A stretch of 64,000 bases of DNA from Pseudomonas lundensis. Lineage in GTDB: Bacteria > Pseudomonadota > Gammaproteobacteria > Pseudomonadales > Pseudomonadaceae. Below the pieces are notes generated by a model. It was not told the origin of the DNA. It did no database searches and saw only the letters and a program-made list of their open reading frames with translations. This document shows, piece after piece, positions 25,860 to 37,878 of this stretch. The stretch spans positions 1 through 64,000 of the forward strand of contig NZ_NQKI01000016.1 of assembly GCF_002269125.1 (NCBI RefSeq), in the 5' to 3' direction. Position 1 is the stretch's first letter; the number at the start of each line of letters is the position of its first letter. Made by a program: the position numbers and the translations under genes.

Positions 25860-28439
25860 ATGAATAAAGAAATTTCAAATCTTTCTGCGCATACACCGAT
25901 GATGCAGCAGTACTGGCGCCTGAAAAACCAGCACCCTGATCAGCTGATGTTCTATCGCATGGGCGACTTTTACGAGATCTTCTACGAAGATGCGAAGAAG
26001 GCCGCCAAGCTACTGGACATCACCCTCACGGCACGTGGGCAGTCGGCGGGGCAGGCGATTCCGATGTGCGGCATTCCTTACCACGCGGCTGAAGGTTATC
26101 TGGCCAAACTGGTCAAGCTTGGCGAGTCAGTGGTGATTTGCGAACAGGTTGGCGACCCAGCCACCAGCAAAGGGCCGGTCGAGCGTCAAGTGGTGCGGAT
26201 CATCACGCCGGGAACTGTCAGCGATGAGGCGCTGCTAGACGAGCGCCGTGACAATTTGATTGCCGCAGTGCTAGGCGATGAACGTTTGTTTGGACTGGCC
26301 GTCCTGGATATCACCAGCGGCAATTTTTCGGTGGTGGAAATCAAGGGCTGGGAAAACCTGCTGGCTGAGCTGGAGCGCATCAATCCGGTGGAGCTGATGA
26401 TCCCGGATGACTGGCCTCAAGGCCTGCCTGCCGAGAAGCGCCGCGGTGTTCGTCGTCGTGCACCGTGGGATTTTGAACGCGATTCGGCACTCAAAAGCCT
26501 GTGTCAGCAGTTCTCCACCCAAGATCTCAAGGGTTTTGGCTGCGAACACCTGACCTTGGCCATCGGCGCGGCCGGTTGCTTGCTCAGCTACGCCAAGGAG
26601 ACCCAACGCACTGCCCTGCCCCATTTACGCAGTCTGCGTCATGAGCGCCTGGACGACACCGTGGTGCTGGATGGCGCCAGCCGCCGTAATCTTGAGCTGG
26701 ACACCAACCTTGCGGGCGGCCGCGACAACACACTGCAATCGGTAGTCGATCGTTGTCAGACGTCCATGGGCAGCCGCTTGCTGACGCGCTGGCTGAATCG
26801 TCCATTGCGCGATTTGCCGGTGTTGCTGGCACGCCAGACCTCGATTACTTGCCTGCTGGACGGCTATCGCTTCGAGCGCCTGCAGCCTCAGCTCAAGGAG
26901 ATAGGCGATCTGGAGCGCATTCTGGCGCGTATCGGCCTGCGTAACGCTAGGCCCCGCGATTTGGCGCGTCTGCGTGACGCGCTGGCCGCACTGCCTGAAC
27001 TGCAAGACGCCTTGCTCGATCTGCACGCGCCGCACTTGCAGCAACTGGCTGTTACCACCAGCACGTACCCCGAATTGGCAGCGCTGCTCGACAAAGCGAT
27101 TATTGATAATCCGCCTGCGGTCATTCGCGACGGCGGCGTGCTGAAAACCGGCTACGATGCCGAGCTGGATGAACTCCAAGCCCTCAGTGAAAACGCCGGT
27201 CAATTCCTGATTGATCTGGAAGCCCGTGAAAAAGCCCGCACCGGGTTGGCCAACCTCAAGGTCGGCTACAACCGCGTGCACGGTTATTTCATCGAACTAC
27301 CTAGCAAACAGGCGGAACAGGCGCCCGCGGATTACATCCGCCGTCAGACTCTCAAAGGTGCCGAGCGGTTTATCACCCCCGAACTGAAAGCTTTCGAAGA
27401 CAAGGCCCTGTCAGCCAAAAGCCGGGCGCTGGCTCGCGAAAAAATGCTCTACGAAGCACTTCTCGAAACTTTGATCGGGGAGCTGCCGCCGCTGCAAGAC
27501 ACCGCCGCCGCACTGGCCGAACTGGACGTGCTGAGCAACTTGGCCGAGCGCGCACTGAACCTCGACCTCAATTGCCCGCGGTTTGTTGAAGAACCGTGCA
27601 TGCGTATTCAACAAGGCCGTCATCCGGTGGTGGAGCAAGTATTGACCACCCCTTTTGTGGCCAACGACTTGGCGCTGGATGACATCACACGCATGCTGGT
27701 CATTACCGGGCCGAACATGGGTGGTAAATCCACTTACATGCGGCAAACCGCATTGATCGTGCTGCTGGCGCACATTGGCAGTTTTGTGCCCGCCGCCAGC
27801 TGCGAACTGTCGCTGGTCGACAGGATTTTCACGCGCATTGGTTCCAGCGACGACCTGGCCGGTGGCCGTTCTACCTTTATGGTGGAAATGAGCGAAACTG
27901 CCAATATTCTGCACAACGCCACTGAGCGCAGTTTGGTGCTGATGGATGAAGTGGGACGAGGCACAAGCACCTTCGACGGTTTGTCGCTGGCTTGGGCTGC
28001 GGCAGAACGTCTCGCTCAATTACGCGCCTATACGCTATTCGCCACGCACTATTTCGAACTGACAGTACTGCCAGAAAGCGAGCCGCTGGTGGCCAACGTG
28101 CATTTGAGTGCCACCGAGCACAACGAACGCATTGTTTTCTTGCACCACGTATTACCCGGCCCCGCGAGTCAAAGCTACGGCCTGGCGGTCGCCCAGCTGG
28201 CGGGGGTTCCGGCGAATGTCATCACCCGCGCCCGCGAGCATTTGAGCCGCCTGGAGACCACCAGCCTGCCCCATGAAGTGCCTGCCCCGACTCCTGGCAA
28301 ACAATCAGCGCCCCAGCAAAGCGATATGTTTGCTAGCCTTGCGCATCCGGTGCTGGACGACCTTGCCAAGCTTGATCTTGACGAGATGACGCCACGCAAA
28401 GCCCTTGATTTGCTCTACACATTAAAGACACGCATCTAA
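25860..28439 (+). CDS. mutS: DNA mismatch repair protein MutS
   Basis: This 859-residue ATPase recognises base mismatches and small loops and recruits MutL. Domain I carries the mismatch-reading motif in [12 protein letters not shown] (Phe and Glu that contact the mispair). The lever and clamp domains are in the middle. The ATPase domain has the Walker [15 protein letters not shown], Walker [17 protein letters not shown] and a C-terminal helix-turn-helix dimer region ([20 protein letters not shown]). Full length and intact. Its usual upstream gene cinA is not present; the integrase lies 20 bp upstream, so the native promoter may have been displaced. Confidence 0.97.
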   Translation: MNKEISNLSAHTPMMQQYWRLKNQHPDQLMFYRMGDFYEIFYEDAKKAAKLLDITLTARGQSAGQAIPMCGIPYHAAEGYLAKLVKLGESVVICEQVGDPATSKGPVERQVVRIITPGTVSDEALLDERRDNLIAAVLGDERLFGLAVLDITSGNFSVVEIKGWENLLAELERINPVELMIPDDWPQGLPAEKRRGVRRRAPWDFERDSALKSLCQQFSTQDLKGFGCEHLTLAIGAAGCLLSYAKETQRTALPHLRSLRHERLDDTVVLDGASRRNLELDTNLAGGRDNTLQSVVDRCQTSMGSRLLTRWLNRPLRDLPVLLARQTSITCLLDGYRFERLQPQLKEIGDLERILARIGLRNARPRDLARLRDALAALPELQDALLDLHAPHLQQLAVTTSTYPELAALLDKAIIDNPPAVIRDGGVLKTGYDAELDELQALSENAGQFLIDLEAREKARTGLANLKVGYNRVHGYFIELPSKQAEQAPADYIRRQTLKGAERFITPELKAFEDKALSAKSRALAREKMLYEALLETLIGELPPLQDTAAALAELDVLSNLAERALNLDLNCPRFVEEPCMRIQQGRHPVVEQVLTTPFVANDLALDDITRMLVITGPNMGGKSTYMRQTALIVLLAHIGSFVPAASCELSLVDRIFTRIGSSDDLAGGRSTFMVEMSETANILHNATERSLVLMDEVGRGTSTFDGLSLAWAAAERLAQLRAYTLFATHYFELTVLPESEPLVANVHLSATEHNERIVFLHHVLPGPASQSYGLAVAQLAGVPANVITRAREHLSRLETTSLPHEVPAPTPGKQSAPQQSDMFASLAHPVLDDLAKLDLDEMTPRKALDLLYTLKTRI

Positions 28440-28569
28440 CCATGCGATAGAATCGCGCGCGGTTTGGGTTGCTACTGGCCTTTTAGCCTGGTCAATAGAT
28501 ACCACTCCCGAACCTGGCGAACCCGACCTGGAAGGGCTTCGCTGCCGCCGCCTGAGGAGAAAATTAGAA

Positions 28570-28893
28570 ATGACCTTCGTCGTCACCGACAACTGCATCA
28601 AGTGCAAGTACACCGACTGCGTAGAAGTCTGTCCGGTGGACTGCTTTTACGAAGGCCCGAACTTCCTGGTGATTCACCCGGACGAGTGCATTGACTGCGC
28701 GCTTTGTGAGCCTGAATGCCCGGCGCAAGCCATCTTCTCGGAAGATGAAGTGCCAGCGGGTATGGAAAATTTCATTCAGTTGAATGTCGAGCTGGCGGAA
28801 ATCTGGCCAAACATCACTGAGCGTAAAGACCCTCTGCCTGACGCTGCCGAGTGGGATGGCAAAAAAGACAAGATCGCTGATCTCGAGCGCTGA
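28570..28893 (+). CDS. fdxA: Ferredoxin FdxA (7Fe, 3Fe-4S/4Fe-4S)
   Basis: The 107-residue protein has two cluster motifs: [18 protein letters not shown], with the spacing and extra residues that give a 3Fe-4S cluster, and [17 protein letters not shown] for the 4Fe-4S cluster. The acidic C-terminal extension ([13 protein letters not shown]) is typical of the Azotobacter/Pseudomonas FdI type. It carries electrons in the cytosol at low potential. GAGGAG precedes the ATG. It follows mutS as in other Pseudomonas and ends at a strong terminator. Confidence 0.95.
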   Translation: MTFVVTDNCIKCKYTDCVEVCPVDCFYEGPNFLVIHPDECIDCALCEPECPAQAIFSEDEVPAGMENFIQLNVELAEIWPNITERKDPLPDAAEWDGKKDKIADLER

Positions 28894-28906
28894 TTCACGC
28901 TGCACT

Positions 28907-28940
28907 AAAAAGCCCCGACTCATATGAGCCAGGGCTTTTT
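28907..28940. terminator. Terminator after fdxA
   Basis: AAAAAGCCC and GGGCTTTTT pair around an inner palindrome CTCATATGAG. The A and T runs allow it to work in both directions. Confidence 0.85.
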
Positions 28941-28993
28941 ACGTTTCAGCGTTTCTTGCAGTTTTCTCGCTATCCCAGGTTGCAGCTTCGTGT

Positions 28994-29036
28994 CTCGTCA
29001 GCGACTGCAGCGCATGCCTGGCTTGTCGCTGACGAG
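28994..29036. repeat. 12-bp inverted repeat after scoB
   Basis: CTCGTCAGCGAC and GTCGCTGACGAG pair perfectly around 19 bases, 14 bases beyond the end of the minus-strand CoA-transferase gene. There is no T run; it may be a weak terminator or RNA-end structure. Confidence 0.5.
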
Positions 29037-29049
29037 CAGGCCAAAGGGT

Positions 29050-29679
29050 TTAGCCTGCGATGTCGCACCCCGTGGCTTCTTGCAATTGCTCACGGGTAAC
29101 GCCCGACGCAAGCTCTACCAGCTTAAGACCTTGGTCGGTGACATCCAGAACCCCCAAATCGGTGATGATACGATCCACTACACCCACACCGGTCAGCGGT
29201 AAATCGCACTGTTTGAGCAATTTATGGGCCCCGCCTTTGGCAGTGTGCTCCATCAGCACCACCACGCGCTTTACCCCAGCCACCAGATCCATGGCACCTC
29301 CCATGCCCTTGACCATCTTGCCGGGAATCATCCAGTTGGCCAGATCACCGTTCTCGGACACTTGCATCGCACCCAGGATCGACAGATTGATGTGGCCACC
29401 GCGAATCATCGCGAAAGAGTCGGCACTGTTAAAGAAGCTGCTACCGGGTAGCGTAGTGATGGTTTGCTTGCCGGCGTTGATCAAGTCGGCATCGACTTCA
29501 TCTTCAGTGGGAAACGGGCCGATACCTAACAAACCGTTCTCACTTTGTAGCCACACATCCATGCCTTGCGGAATATAGTTGGCAACCAGTGTCGGCAAAC
29601 CGATTCCCAGGTTGACGTAAAAACCATCCTGCAATTCTTGGGCGGCGCGGTGCGCCATTTCTTCACGAGTCCAGGCCAT
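29050..29679 (-). CDS. scoB: 3-oxoacid CoA-transferase subunit B
   Basis: The 209-residue beta subunit of a two-subunit CoA-transferase carries the catalytic glutamate in the motif [10 protein letters not shown] near residue 50. It forms a glutamyl-CoA intermediate to move CoA from succinyl-CoA to a 3-oxoacid such as acetoacetate. [11 protein letters not shown] and GGAMDLVAG are family signatures. It follows the A subunit gene after two bases, so the two are one transcript and one complex. The substrate (acetoacetate or 3-oxoadipate) cannot be fixed from sequence; absence of pca genes favours acetoacetate. Confidence 0.9.
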   Translation of the reverse strand: MAWTREEMAHRAAQELQDGFYVNLGIGLPTLVANYIPQGMDVWLQSENGLLGIGPFPTEDEVDADLINAGKQTITTLPGSSFFNSADSFAMIRGGHINLSILGAMQVSENGDLANWMIPGKMVKGMGGAMDLVAGVKRVVVLMEHTAKGGAHKLLKQCDLPLTGVGVVDRIITDLGVLDVTDQGLKLVELASGVTREQLQEATGCDIAG

Positions 29680-29681
29680 GA

Positions 29682-30380
29682 TCAGGCGCTCCGCACAGTG
29701 CGTTGTTCGATGCGTTTCTCCGGGGCGGCATTGAGAATCAACCGCTGCACGTAGATCCCGGGCAAATGAACCTGATCGGGGTCGATTTCGCCAATTTCAA
29801 CGATTTCTTCCACCTCGACCACGCACACTTTGGCCGCCATCGCGGCCAGCGGATTGAAATTGCGCGCGGTCTTATTGAACAGCAGATTGCCTGATTTATC
29901 GGCTTTCCAGGCTTTAACCAGCGCAACGTCTGCCCGCAATGAGCGTTCCATGACGTACCACTCGCCATCGAACTCGCGGGTTTCCTTGCCTTCGGCCACC
30001 AGGGTTCCGTAGCCGGTTTTAGTGAAGAACGCCGGAATGCCTGCACCACCGGCACGGAGTTTTTCAGCCAGCGTGCCTTGCGGGGTGAACTCAAGTTCCA
30101 ATTCGCCCGCCAGGTACTGACGCTCGAACTCCTTGTTTTCGCCTACGTAAGAAGAAATCATTTTGCGGATTTGCCGCGTGGTCAACAGCTGGCCCAAGCC
30201 AAACCCGTCAACACCGGCGTTGTTGCTGATGACAGTCAGTTCGCGCTTGCCGGTGTCACGCAATGCAGCGATCAACGCCTCTGGAATCCCGCACAGTCCA
30301 AACCCCCCCACGGCCAGGGTCATGCCGTCTTCGACGAGCCCCTGCAAGGCGGATTCAGCACTCGAGTAAATCTTATTCAC
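29682..30380 (-). CDS. scoA: 3-oxoacid CoA-transferase subunit A
   Basis: The 232-residue alpha subunit has the glycine-rich signature [18 protein letters not shown] near residue 20 and [12 protein letters not shown] near residue 53, both typical of class I CoA-transferases. It binds CoA and works with subunit B in ketone-body or short-chain fatty acid use. It is the first gene of the minus-strand pair. The 380 bases between it and emhR hold no gene and should contain its promoter. Confidence 0.9.
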   Translation of the reverse strand: MNKIYSSAESALQGLVEDGMTLAVGGFGLCGIPEALIAALRDTGKRELTVISNNAGVDGFGLGQLLTTRQIRKMISSYVGENKEFERQYLAGELELEFTPQGTLAEKLRAGGAGIPAFFTKTGYGTLVAEGKETREFDGEWYVMERSLRADVALVKAWKADKSGNLLFNKTARNFNPLAAMAAKVCVVEVEEIVEIGEIDPDQVHLPGIYVQRLILNAAPEKRIEQRTVRSA

Positions 30381-30760
30381 TTGTTATTCCTCGAATTCAC
30401 CACGGCGCGCCTGGCGCCGATGGCCTGCTTGCTTTAGTCGAGGGCGGGCACCGCTGAAAACGGCTGTTGCCGACCCTCCGATCTTGGCTGCTCCGGCCTT
30501 TGACCAGAGCGTTGCCCGAGTGTAGGGGAAGGCGACGCGGGAACTCTAGCCATGAGTGACCATGGCATCGAAATAAATGCAGGGCGTGTCGCGCTGGTAC
30601 AACTCTTTGACGGACCAATCCGCTCAGGACTACAGCCGTTAACCAACTGGTAACAATTGACCTACAAAATACGTAGCTCGCTAACTTTAAACCCACGGCC
30701 TAGACGTATATAAAGACCGCCGCGGTTCTAAAAGTCTTACAGACAAAATCTTCTCTCACC
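30381..30760. other. Intergenic region upstream of scoAB
   Basis: No gene is supported. The scoAB promoter must lie here, but no clear -10/-35 or -24/-12 pair stands out by eye. The end of emhR lies just beyond 30761 with no obvious terminator. Confidence 0.4.
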
Positions 30761-31432
30761 TTATGGCTGTAGAGAACTAGACTCAGATTCGGTTTTGTCT
30801 GATGTTCGCAAGCCAGGGTTCAGACGCAACATATCCAGACCCACGTCGACCCAGGACTCTGCCTCTTTATGAAGCTCAAAACTGTCGGGAACCAGCAGCC
30901 ATTGCCCGAGAAGACCGTCGATATAGGCGTGAAAACAAATGGCAGCACGGCGCACGTCGAGTGTTTTGGGGAGTTGCTGTCGATGAATCGCATTGCTCAA
31001 GGTCAGCTCGATCCGAGTATTGCAGTCGATCATCGCCACTTGGCGCTGACGGCGCAAATCGCACATTTCGTCAGTGAATTCGCACTTATGAAACAAAATC
31101 TCATTAATCCGCCGAGTTTTTGGATCAATTGCCACTTGGTGAAACAAATGGATCAACAGCTTGCGCATGCAGCCAAGCGGGTCGACTTCGTCCTGATTCT
31201 CACAGGCCTCGGCCAGCGCATCCAAAGGCTCGTGCAAGCTGTCCAGCATGGCTTGAACCACATCAGCCTTATTGCTGAAGTGCCAGTAGATCGCGCCTCG
31301 GGTCACCCCGGCCAACGTTGCGATATCCGCCAGCGTGGTGCGCGCAACGCCTCGCTCATAAAAAGCCCTTTCGGCCGCTTCGAGGATCGCACTGCGGGTT
31401 TCCTGAGCTTCTTCTTTGGTACGACGCACCAT
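30761..31432 (-). CDS. emhR: TetR-family repressor of the RND pump (TtgR/EmhR)
   Basis: The 223-residue regulator has the N-terminal TetR helix-turn-helix ([20 protein letters not shown]) and a ligand-binding domain of the AcrR/TtgR type ([35 protein letters not shown]). It represses the divergent efflux operon until drugs, solvents or plant phenolics bind. The TtgR-type operator lies between the two genes at 31579-31608. Both names (ttgR in P. putida, emhR in P. fluorescens) refer to the same arrangement. Confidence 0.92.
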   Translation of the reverse strand: MVRRTKEEAQETRSAILEAAERAFYERGVARTTLADIATLAGVTRGAIYWHFSNKADVVQAMLDSLHEPLDALAEACENQDEVDPLGCMRKLLIHLFHQVAIDPKTRRINEILFHKCEFTDEMCDLRRQRQVAMIDCNTRIELTLSNAIHRQQLPKTLDVRRAAICFHAYIDGLLGQWLLVPDSFELHKEAESWVDVGLDMLRLNPGLRTSDKTESESSSLQP

Positions 31433-31578
31433 GGCAATAAAAACCTCAATCAGGGTGGTCTTGACGACTCTGAAAAGCCCTCAAAACCTATATCGGGTGG
31501 CGTTTGTTGTGCCTTATCCCGGCCTACACTTCACGCATTGAAAGGGGTTGCGGCATGCCTTTAACGACACAACCCCGC

Positions 31579-31608
31579 TATTTACAAACAGACACGAATG
31601 TAAGTATA
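31579..31608. promoter_or_regulatory. TtgR/EmhR operator
   Basis: TATTTACAAACA and GAATGTAAGTATA form the two arms of a site that closely matches the known P. putida TtgR operator. It lies between the divergent repressor and pump operon, where it can block both promoters. Confidence 0.85.
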
Positions 31609-31699
31609 TTCCTTAGCAAGCTACTTATCCACCCGGAACAGCTTTCTTTACCCTTCCACTATTCTTGTGCGCTTTCGCGTGCCTGACCCGAGGATTTTC

Positions 31700-32851
31700 A
31701 TGCAATTCAAGCCAGCTGTTACCGCTCTGGTTGCCGCCGTCGCCCTTGCATCGCTGCTCAGCGGATGCAAAAAGGAAGAAGCGGCACCTGCCCCACAAAT
31801 CCCTCAGGTCGGTGTTGTCACGCTGAAAGCTCAGCCCTTTACCTTGACCACCGATCTTCCAGGCCGAACGACGTCTTACCGTTCTGCGGAGGTTCGCCCA
31901 CAGGTAAACGGGATTATTCTCAAGCGTTTGTTCAAGGAAGGCTCTGACGTCAAAGTCGGTCAACAGCTGTATCAAATTGACCCGGCCATCTATGAAAGTG
32001 CCGTTTTGAGCGCACGCGCGACCTTACAATCGGCCAAATCCCTGGCTGACCGCTACAAGCAATTGGTCGCAGAACAAGCCGTCAGCCGTCAGGAATACGA
32101 CAACGCTGAAGCTGCGCGCCTTGAAGCGGAGGCCACGCTGAACACAGCCCAGGTCAACCTGCGTTACACTAAGGTATTGGCACCTCTGACGGGGCGCATC
32201 GGCCGCTCGCTGTATACCGAAGGTGCATTGGTCACCAGCGGTCAGGCGAATGCGCTGGCAGTGATCACCCAACTTGACCCGATCTATGTCGACGTGACTC
32301 AGTCTTCGGTTGAAATGCTGGAGCTGCGCAAAGATTTGGCCGATGGCCGCCTCAAGAAAGCCGGCGAAAACGCCGCCAAGGTCAAGCTGACACTGCCGGA
32401 CGGCAGTGAATATGGTCGTGAAGGTCGCCTTGAATTCAGCGAAGTCTCGGTCGATGAAACCACTGGTTCCGTGACCTTGCGCGCGGTGTTCCCGAACCCT
32501 GATGAAATCCTGTTGCCGGGCATGTTCGTGCACGCACAATTGGAAGCCGGTATCGACAGCAATGCGATCCTGGCGCCTCAAGTGGGCGTGACCCATAACC
32601 TTAAAGGCCAACCGACAGCATTGATCGTCGGCCCGGACAACAAGGTTGAGTTGCGCGTGCTTGAAGCATCCCGCACCGTGGGCAGCGACTGGTTGGTCGA
32701 GAAAGGCCTGAACCCGGGCGACCGCCTGATTACTGACGGCCTGCAATTCATCAAGCCTGGCGTTGAAGTCAAAATCATGGAAAAACCACAAGGCACAACC
32801 CCGGCATCTGCCCCGGCAACAGAAAAAGCTGCAGGCAGTAAAGGGGAGTAA
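31700..32851 (+). CDS. emhA: RND efflux periplasmic adaptor (EmhA/TtgA/MexA-like)
   Basis: The protein has 383 residues starting at the ATG at 31700 (MQFKPAVTALVAA). A lipoprotein signal ends LLSGC, anchoring it to the inner membrane. The usual order of membrane fusion protein domains follows: lipoyl halves around the helical hairpin (ARATLQSAKSLADRYKQLV), beta-barrel and membrane-proximal domain. It links the pump EmhB to the outer-membrane channel EmhC. Start of a three-gene operon; emhB begins three bases after its stop. Confidence 0.93.
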   Translation: MQFKPAVTALVAAVALASLLSGCKKEEAAPAPQIPQVGVVTLKAQPFTLTTDLPGRTTSYRSAEVRPQVNGIILKRLFKEGSDVKVGQQLYQIDPAIYESAVLSARATLQSAKSLADRYKQLVAEQAVSRQEYDNAEAARLEAEATLNTAQVNLRYTKVLAPLTGRIGRSLYTEGALVTSGQANALAVITQLDPIYVDVTQSSVEMLELRKDLADGRLKKAGENAAKVKLTLPDGSEYGREGRLEFSEVSVDETTGSVTLRAVFPNPDEILLPGMFVHAQLEAGIDSNAILAPQVGVTHNLKGQPTALIVGPDNKVELRVLEASRTVGSDWLVEKGLNPGDRLITDGLQFIKPGVEVKIMEKPQGTTPASAPATEKAAGSKGE

Positions 32852-32854
32852 ACC

Positions 32855-35800
32855 ATGTCGAAATTTTTTATCGACCGTCCGATTTTCGCTTGGGTAATCG
32901 CCCTGGTGATCATGTTGGTCGGGGCACTTTCGATACTGAAACTGCCAATTAACCAGTACCCGAGCATTGCGCCACCGGCCATCTCGATCTCCGTGACCTA
33001 TCCGGGTGCTTCGGCACAAACCGTACAGGACACCGTGGTTCAGGTGATTGAGCAGCAGCTCAACGGTATTGACCACCTGCGTTATGTGTCGTCTGAAAGC
33101 AACTCCGACGGCAGCATGACCATCACCGCGACCTTCGAGCAAGGCACTGACCCTGACACCGCTCAGGTGCAGGTGCAGAACAAGCTCAACCTGGCGACCC
33201 CGCTGCTGCCTCAAGAAGTTCAGCAGCAAGGTATCCGTGTGACCAAGGCAGTGAAAAACTTCCTGATGGTTATCGGTGTGGTGTCTGAAGACGGCAGCAT
33301 GAACAAGGATGACTTGTCCAACTACATTGTCTCCAACATGCAGGACCCGATCTCCCGTACCGAAGGTGTGGGTGACTTTCAGGTGTTTGGTGCCCAATAC
33401 GCCATGCGTATCTGGCTCGACCCGGCCAAGCTGAACAAGTACAACCTGACCCCGGTGGATGTTAAGTCCGCCATTTCCTCGCAGAACGTACAGGTGTCTT
33501 CCGGACAACTGGGCGGCCTGCCAGCGGTCAAAGGTCAGGAGCTGAACGCCACCATCATCGGCAAAACGCGCCTGCAAACAGCCGAAGAGTTCAAAAAGAT
33601 CCTGCTCAAGGTCAACACCGACGGCTCGCAAGTGCGCCTGCACGATGTTGCGGAAGTCGGTCTGGGCGGCGAAAACTACAGCATCAGCGCACAGTACAAC
33701 GGCAAGCCATCTTCTGGCCTTGCAATTAAGCTGGCGACCGGTGCCAACGCCCTGGACACCGCCAAGGCACTGCACAAAACCATCGACGACCTGGCTCCGT
33801 TTTTCCCGCCTGGCATGAAAGTGGTTTACCCGTACGACACTACACCCGTGGTATCGGCCTCGATCAAAGGTGTGGTTGAAACGCTGGTTGAAGCAGTTGC
33901 GCTGGTGTTCCTGGTAATGTTCCTGTTCCTGCAAAACTTCCGCGCCACCATCATCACCACGATGACAGTGCCGGTGGTATTGCTCGGTACATTCGGGATC
34001 CTGGCTGCGGCCGGCTTCAGTATCAACACATTGACCATGTTCGGCATGGTACTGGCCATCGGCTTGCTGGTGGACGACGCCATCGTGGTGGTGGAAAACG
34101 TCGAACGGGTCATGAGCGAAGAAGGGCTGCCGCCCAAAGAAGCCACCAAAAAGTCCATGGAGCAAATCCAGGGTGCACTGGTCGGTATTGCGTTGGTGCT
34201 GTCGGCGGTACTGCTGCCTATGGCGTTCTTCAGCGGCTCTACCGGTGTGATTTACAAACAGTTCTCGATCACTATTGTTTCGGCGATGGCGCTGTCGGTA
34301 CTGGTTGCCCTGATCTTCACCCCGGCCTTGTGCGCCACCATGCTCAAGCCGGTCAAGAAAGGCGATCATGGCGAAAACAAGCGCGGCTTCTTCGGCTGGT
34401 TCAACCGCACTTTCGACAGCGGCGTAAAACGCTACGAGAAAGGCGTGGGCAGCATCTTGCGTCACAAGGCGCCGTATTTGCTGGCGTACGTGTTGATCGT
34501 CGTAGGCATGGTGTTCCTGTTTACGCGCATTCCGACTTCGTTCCTGCCGGAAGAAGACCAGGGCGTGCTCTTCGCCCAGGTGCAAACCCCGGCCGGCACG
34601 ACTGCAGAACGCACTCAACTGGTCATTGACCGTATGCGTGAGTACTTACTGACCGATGAATCGGCGGCGGTATCCTCTGTCTTTACCGTAAACGGCTTTA
34701 ACTTTGCGGGCCGCGGTCAAAGCTCCGGTCTGGCGTTCATCATGCTCAAACCGTGGGGCGAGCGTGATGCCGACAACAGCGTGTTTGCCCTGGCTGCACG
34801 TGCTCAGGCGCACTTCTCCACCTTCCGCGATGCGATGGTGTTCGCTTTTGCCCCGCCCGCGGTGATGGAGCTGGGTAACGCCACCGGTTTTGACGTTTAC
34901 CTGCAAGACCGCGCCGGTATCGGCCACGAAAAACTGATGCAAGCCCGTAACCAGTTTTTGGGTATGGCTTCGCAGAGCAAAATCCTGGCAGGCGTGCGCC
35001 CTAACGGCTTGAACGATGAGCCTCAGTACCAATTGGAAATCGATGATGAAGCGGCCCGCGCCCTGGGTGTAGGCCTGAGCGACATCAACAACACCTTGTC
35101 CATCGGTCTGGGTGCCAGCTACGTCAACGACTTCATCGACCGTGGTCGTGTGAAGAAGGTCTATCTGCAAGGCGAAGCTGACTCGCGGATGAACCCGGAA
35201 GACTTGAAAAAATGGTACGTGCGCAACGATGAAGGGACCATGGTGCCGTTCTCGGCATTCGCCAAGGGCAAGTGGATCTACGGTGCGCCGAAACTCTCGC
35301 GTTACAACGGCGTAGAGGCGATGGAAATTCTCGGTGCTCCGGCACCCGGCTACAGCAGTGGTGAAGCCATGGCTGAAGTCGAAGCGCTGGCCAAGAAGTT
35401 GCCAGCTGGCGTGGGCATCTCCTGGACCGGCTTGTCTTACGAGGAACGTCTGTCAGGTTCGCAAGCACCTGCCTTGTACGCCATTTCCTTGTTGATGGTC
35501 TTCCTGTGCCTTGCGGCGCTGTACGAAAGTTGGTCGATTCCGATTGCCGTGATGCTGGTTGTGCCTCTGGGGATCATCGGTGCATTGCTGGCCACCAGCC
35601 TGCGGGGCCTGTCCAACGACGTGTACTTCCAAGTGGGCTTGCTGACGACCATCGGTCTGGCTTCAAAAAACGCCATTCTGATCGTCGAGTTCGCCAAAGA
35701 GCTTCACGAACAAGGGAGAACACTGACTGAAGCCGCCATTGAAGCCTGCCGTATGCGTCTGCGTCCGATCATCATGACGTCGCTGGCATTCGTACTGGGT

Positions 35801-36016
35801 GTTATCCCGCTGGCCATTTCCTCCGGCGCAGGGTCGGGCAGCCAGCACGCCATTGGTACAGGCGTGATCGGCGGCATGATCACTGCAACTGTGCTGGCTG
35901 TGTTCTGGGTGCCGCTCTTCTTCGTAGCCGTTTCGTCTTTCGGCAGCGGTAAGGACAAAGACGCGAAACAGAAAGTGGACCTGACTAAAACTCCAAATCA
36001 AGAGGCTGGCCAATGA
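32855..36016 (+). CDS. emhB: RND multidrug efflux transporter (EmhB/TtgB/MexB-like, HAE1)
   Basis: The 1053-residue inner-membrane proton antiporter exports hydrophobic drugs, solvents and dyes. It has 12 helices with two large periplasmic loops. The N-terminus [19 protein letters not shown] and the paired acidic residues in helix 4 ([16 protein letters not shown]) that relay protons are visible. The length fits the HAE1 family. Its stop overlaps the emhC start by four bases (ATGA at 36013), so translation is coupled. Confidence 0.95.
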   Translation: MSKFFIDRPIFAWVIALVIMLVGALSILKLPINQYPSIAPPAISISVTYPGASAQTVQDTVVQVIEQQLNGIDHLRYVSSESNSDGSMTITATFEQGTDPDTAQVQVQNKLNLATPLLPQEVQQQGIRVTKAVKNFLMVIGVVSEDGSMNKDDLSNYIVSNMQDPISRTEGVGDFQVFGAQYAMRIWLDPAKLNKYNLTPVDVKSAISSQNVQVSSGQLGGLPAVKGQELNATIIGKTRLQTAEEFKKILLKVNTDGSQVRLHDVAEVGLGGENYSISAQYNGKPSSGLAIKLATGANALDTAKALHKTIDDLAPFFPPGMKVVYPYDTTPVVSASIKGVVETLVEAVALVFLVMFLFLQNFRATIITTMTVPVVLLGTFGILAAAGFSINTLTMFGMVLAIGLLVDDAIVVVENVERVMSEEGLPPKEATKKSMEQIQGALVGIALVLSAVLLPMAFFSGSTGVIYKQFSITIVSAMALSVLVALIFTPALCATMLKPVKKGDHGENKRGFFGWFNRTFDSGVKRYEKGVGSILRHKAPYLLAYVLIVVGMVFLFTRIPTSFLPEEDQGVLFAQVQTPAGTTAERTQLVIDRMREYLLTDESAAVSSVFTVNGFNFAGRGQSSGLAFIMLKPWGERDADNSVFALAARAQAHFSTFRDAMVFAFAPPAVMELGNATGFDVYLQDRAGIGHEKLMQARNQFLGMASQSKILAGVRPNGLNDEPQYQLEIDDEAARALGVGLSDINNTLSIGLGASYVNDFIDRGRVKKVYLQGEADSRMNPEDLKKWYVRNDEGTMVPFSAFAKGKWIYGAPKLSRYNGVEAMEILGAPAPGYSSGEAMAEVEALAKKLPAGVGISWTGLSYEERLSGSQAPALYAISLLMVFLCLAALYESWSIPIAVMLVVPLGIIGALLATSLRGLSNDVYFQVGLLTTIGLASKNAILIVEFAKELHEQGRTLTEAAIEACRMRLRPIIMTSLAFVLGVIPLAISSGAGSGSQHAIGTGVIGGMITATVLAVFWVPLFFVAVSSFGSGKDKDAKQKVDLTKTPNQEAGQ

Positions 36017-37464
36017 GCAAGTCGCTTCTCGCAGTCGCCGTAGCAGCGTTTACGCTGGGCGGCTGCTCGCTGATCCCTGACTACCAGCGCCCTGAAGCGC
36101 CGGTAGCAGCGCAGTACCCGCAAGGCCCGGCCTACAAGCCTAATGAAGCACCTGCTCAGGCCGCCGCGGAACAAGGCTGGCGTCAGTTCTTCCATGACCC
36201 GGCCCTGCAGCAGTTGATCCAGACAGCGCTGGTGAACAACCGCGACCTGCGTGTCGCGGCCCTGAACATCGATGCGTATGCCGCGCAGTACCGCATCCAG
36301 CGTGCGGATCTGTTTCCGGCAGTCACGGCAAATGCCAGTGGCAGCCGTCAGCGGACACCAGCGCGCCTGTCGCAAACCGGCGAGTCCGGCATCACCAGCC
36401 AATACTCGGCGACCCTTGGGGTCAGCGCATATGAGCTGGATCTGTTCGGCCGCATCCGCAGCCTGAGCGATCAGGCACTGCAAAATTACTTTGCAACCGA
36501 AGAAGCCCGTCGCACTACGCAGATCAGCCTGGTTGCCAGTGTCGCGAATGCCTACTTGACCTGGCAGGCCGACAAAGAGCTGCTCAAGCTGACCGAAGAC
36601 ACACTCAGAGCGTTCGACGAGAGCTACAAGCTCACCCTGCGCAGCAATGAAGTCGGTGTGGCTTCAGCGCTGGAAGTCAGCCAGTCGCGCACCTCGGTGG
36701 AAAACGCCAAGGTGCAACTGGCGCGCTACACGCGTCAGGTGGCTCAGGATCAGAACAGCCTGGCACTGCTGCTCGGCACGAGCATTCCGCAGGACCTGCC
36801 AGCGAGCAAACCACTCGCGGCAGATCTGCTGACAGAAGTACCCGCCGGCCTGCCTTCTGACTTGCTGCAACGCCGTCCGGACATTCTGGAGGCCGAGCAC
36901 AAGTTGTTGGCCGCCAATGCCAACATCGGCGCTGCCCGTGCAGCGTTCTTCCCAAGCATCAGCCTTACCGCCAATGCCGGGACCTTGAGCCCAGATCTGT
37001 CGGGGCTGTTTAAAGGAGGCTCGGGCACCTGGCTGTTCTCGCCGCAAATCAACCTGCCGATCTTCAACGCAGGGGCTTTGCGTGCCAGCCTGGACTACTC
37101 GAAAATCCAGAAGGACATTACCGTCTCGCAGTATGAGAAGGCGATCCAGACCGCTTTTCAGGAAGTGTCTGACGGTTTGGCAGCACGCCAGACCTACAGC
37201 CAGCAGCTGCAAGCTCAAACGGACTTCGTGAATGCCAACCAGGATTACTACCGGTTAGCCGAACGCCGTTACCGTATCGGGGTCGACAGCAACCTGACGT
37301 TCCTCGATGCCCAACGCTCGTTGTTCAGTGCGCAACAATCATTGATCAGCGACCGTCTTTCGCAGCTGACCAGTGAGGTCAATCTGTACAAGGCGCTGGG
37401 TGGTGGCTGGTACGAACAGACCGGGCAAAACCGTCCGATCTCGTCAGAGCCGCCAAAAGCCTGA
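36013..37464 (+). CDS. emhC: Outer-membrane efflux channel (EmhC/TtgC/OprM-like)
   Basis: The 483-residue lipoprotein has the lipobox LGGCS near residue 18 and two internally repeated outer membrane efflux domains. The helical tunnel regions include [20 protein letters not shown] and [20 protein letters not shown]. It forms the trimeric TolC-type exit duct for the EmhAB pump. The operon ends at a clear terminator 18 bases after its stop. Confidence 0.94.
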   Translation: MSKSLLAVAVAAFTLGGCSLIPDYQRPEAPVAAQYPQGPAYKPNEAPAQAAAEQGWRQFFHDPALQQLIQTALVNNRDLRVAALNIDAYAAQYRIQRADLFPAVTANASGSRQRTPARLSQTGESGITSQYSATLGVSAYELDLFGRIRSLSDQALQNYFATEEARRTTQISLVASVANAYLTWQADKELLKLTEDTLRAFDESYKLTLRSNEVGVASALEVSQSRTSVENAKVQLARYTRQVAQDQNSLALLLGTSIPQDLPASKPLAADLLTEVPAGLPSDLLQRRPDILEAEHKLLAANANIGAARAAFFPSISLTANAGTLSPDLSGLFKGGSGTWLFSPQINLPIFNAGALRASLDYSKIQKDITVSQYEKAIQTAFQEVSDGLAARQTYSQQLQAQTDFVNANQDYYRLAERRYRIGVDSNLTFLDAQRSLFSAQQSLISDRLSQLTSEVNLYKALGGGWYEQTGQNRPISSEPPKA

Positions 37465-37481
37465 TCACGGCACCGTTAGAT

Positions 37482-37509
37482 AACAAACCCGCCTGATGGC
37501 GGGTTTGTT
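37482..37509 (+). terminator. Terminator after emhABC
   Basis: AACAAACCCGCC and GGCGGGTTTGTT pair around TGAT, followed by CGTTTT. Confidence 0.88.
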
Positions 37510-37878
37510 CGTTTTAGGCAACAGAGCGCTTCAAGCACACGCACGGACACGCGAATCAAGCGCCCCACTCGTCCGAATGAAACCCATCATTTAAGGCCAC
37601 AAGCCTCTCTCTATATACGCAGCCACTGCTGCAGCCGTTGTACTGTTCCCGCAAAAACTGCTTAGCCCGTAACGCGTTGGACACGCTAATTAGCAGCTAC
37701 TGACTACCCGTCAATTATCCATCTGTTTTTTTGCGCCCGGTCGGCACTGGCTAGAACAGCGGCAGCGCATACAGTCTTCATCGATAACCGGATTTTGTAT
37801 GCGTGTTTATTACAACAGGCCAGCCAGCGATTCAGGTGATTCGAACCGCTTGGCTGACCCGACCACGGAGGTCATGCA
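37510..37878. other. Intergenic region upstream of the SQR cluster
   Basis: No gene is supported. It presumably holds the promoter of the 37879-40335 cluster. I see no clear motif beyond a strong ribosome binding site (GGAGG) just before 37879. Confidence 0.4.

Noticed and set aside
32024-34618. Minus-strand open frame of 864 codons across emhA and emhB
   Set aside because: Both underlying plus-strand genes are full-length and conserved; the antisense frame is a codon-bias artefact.
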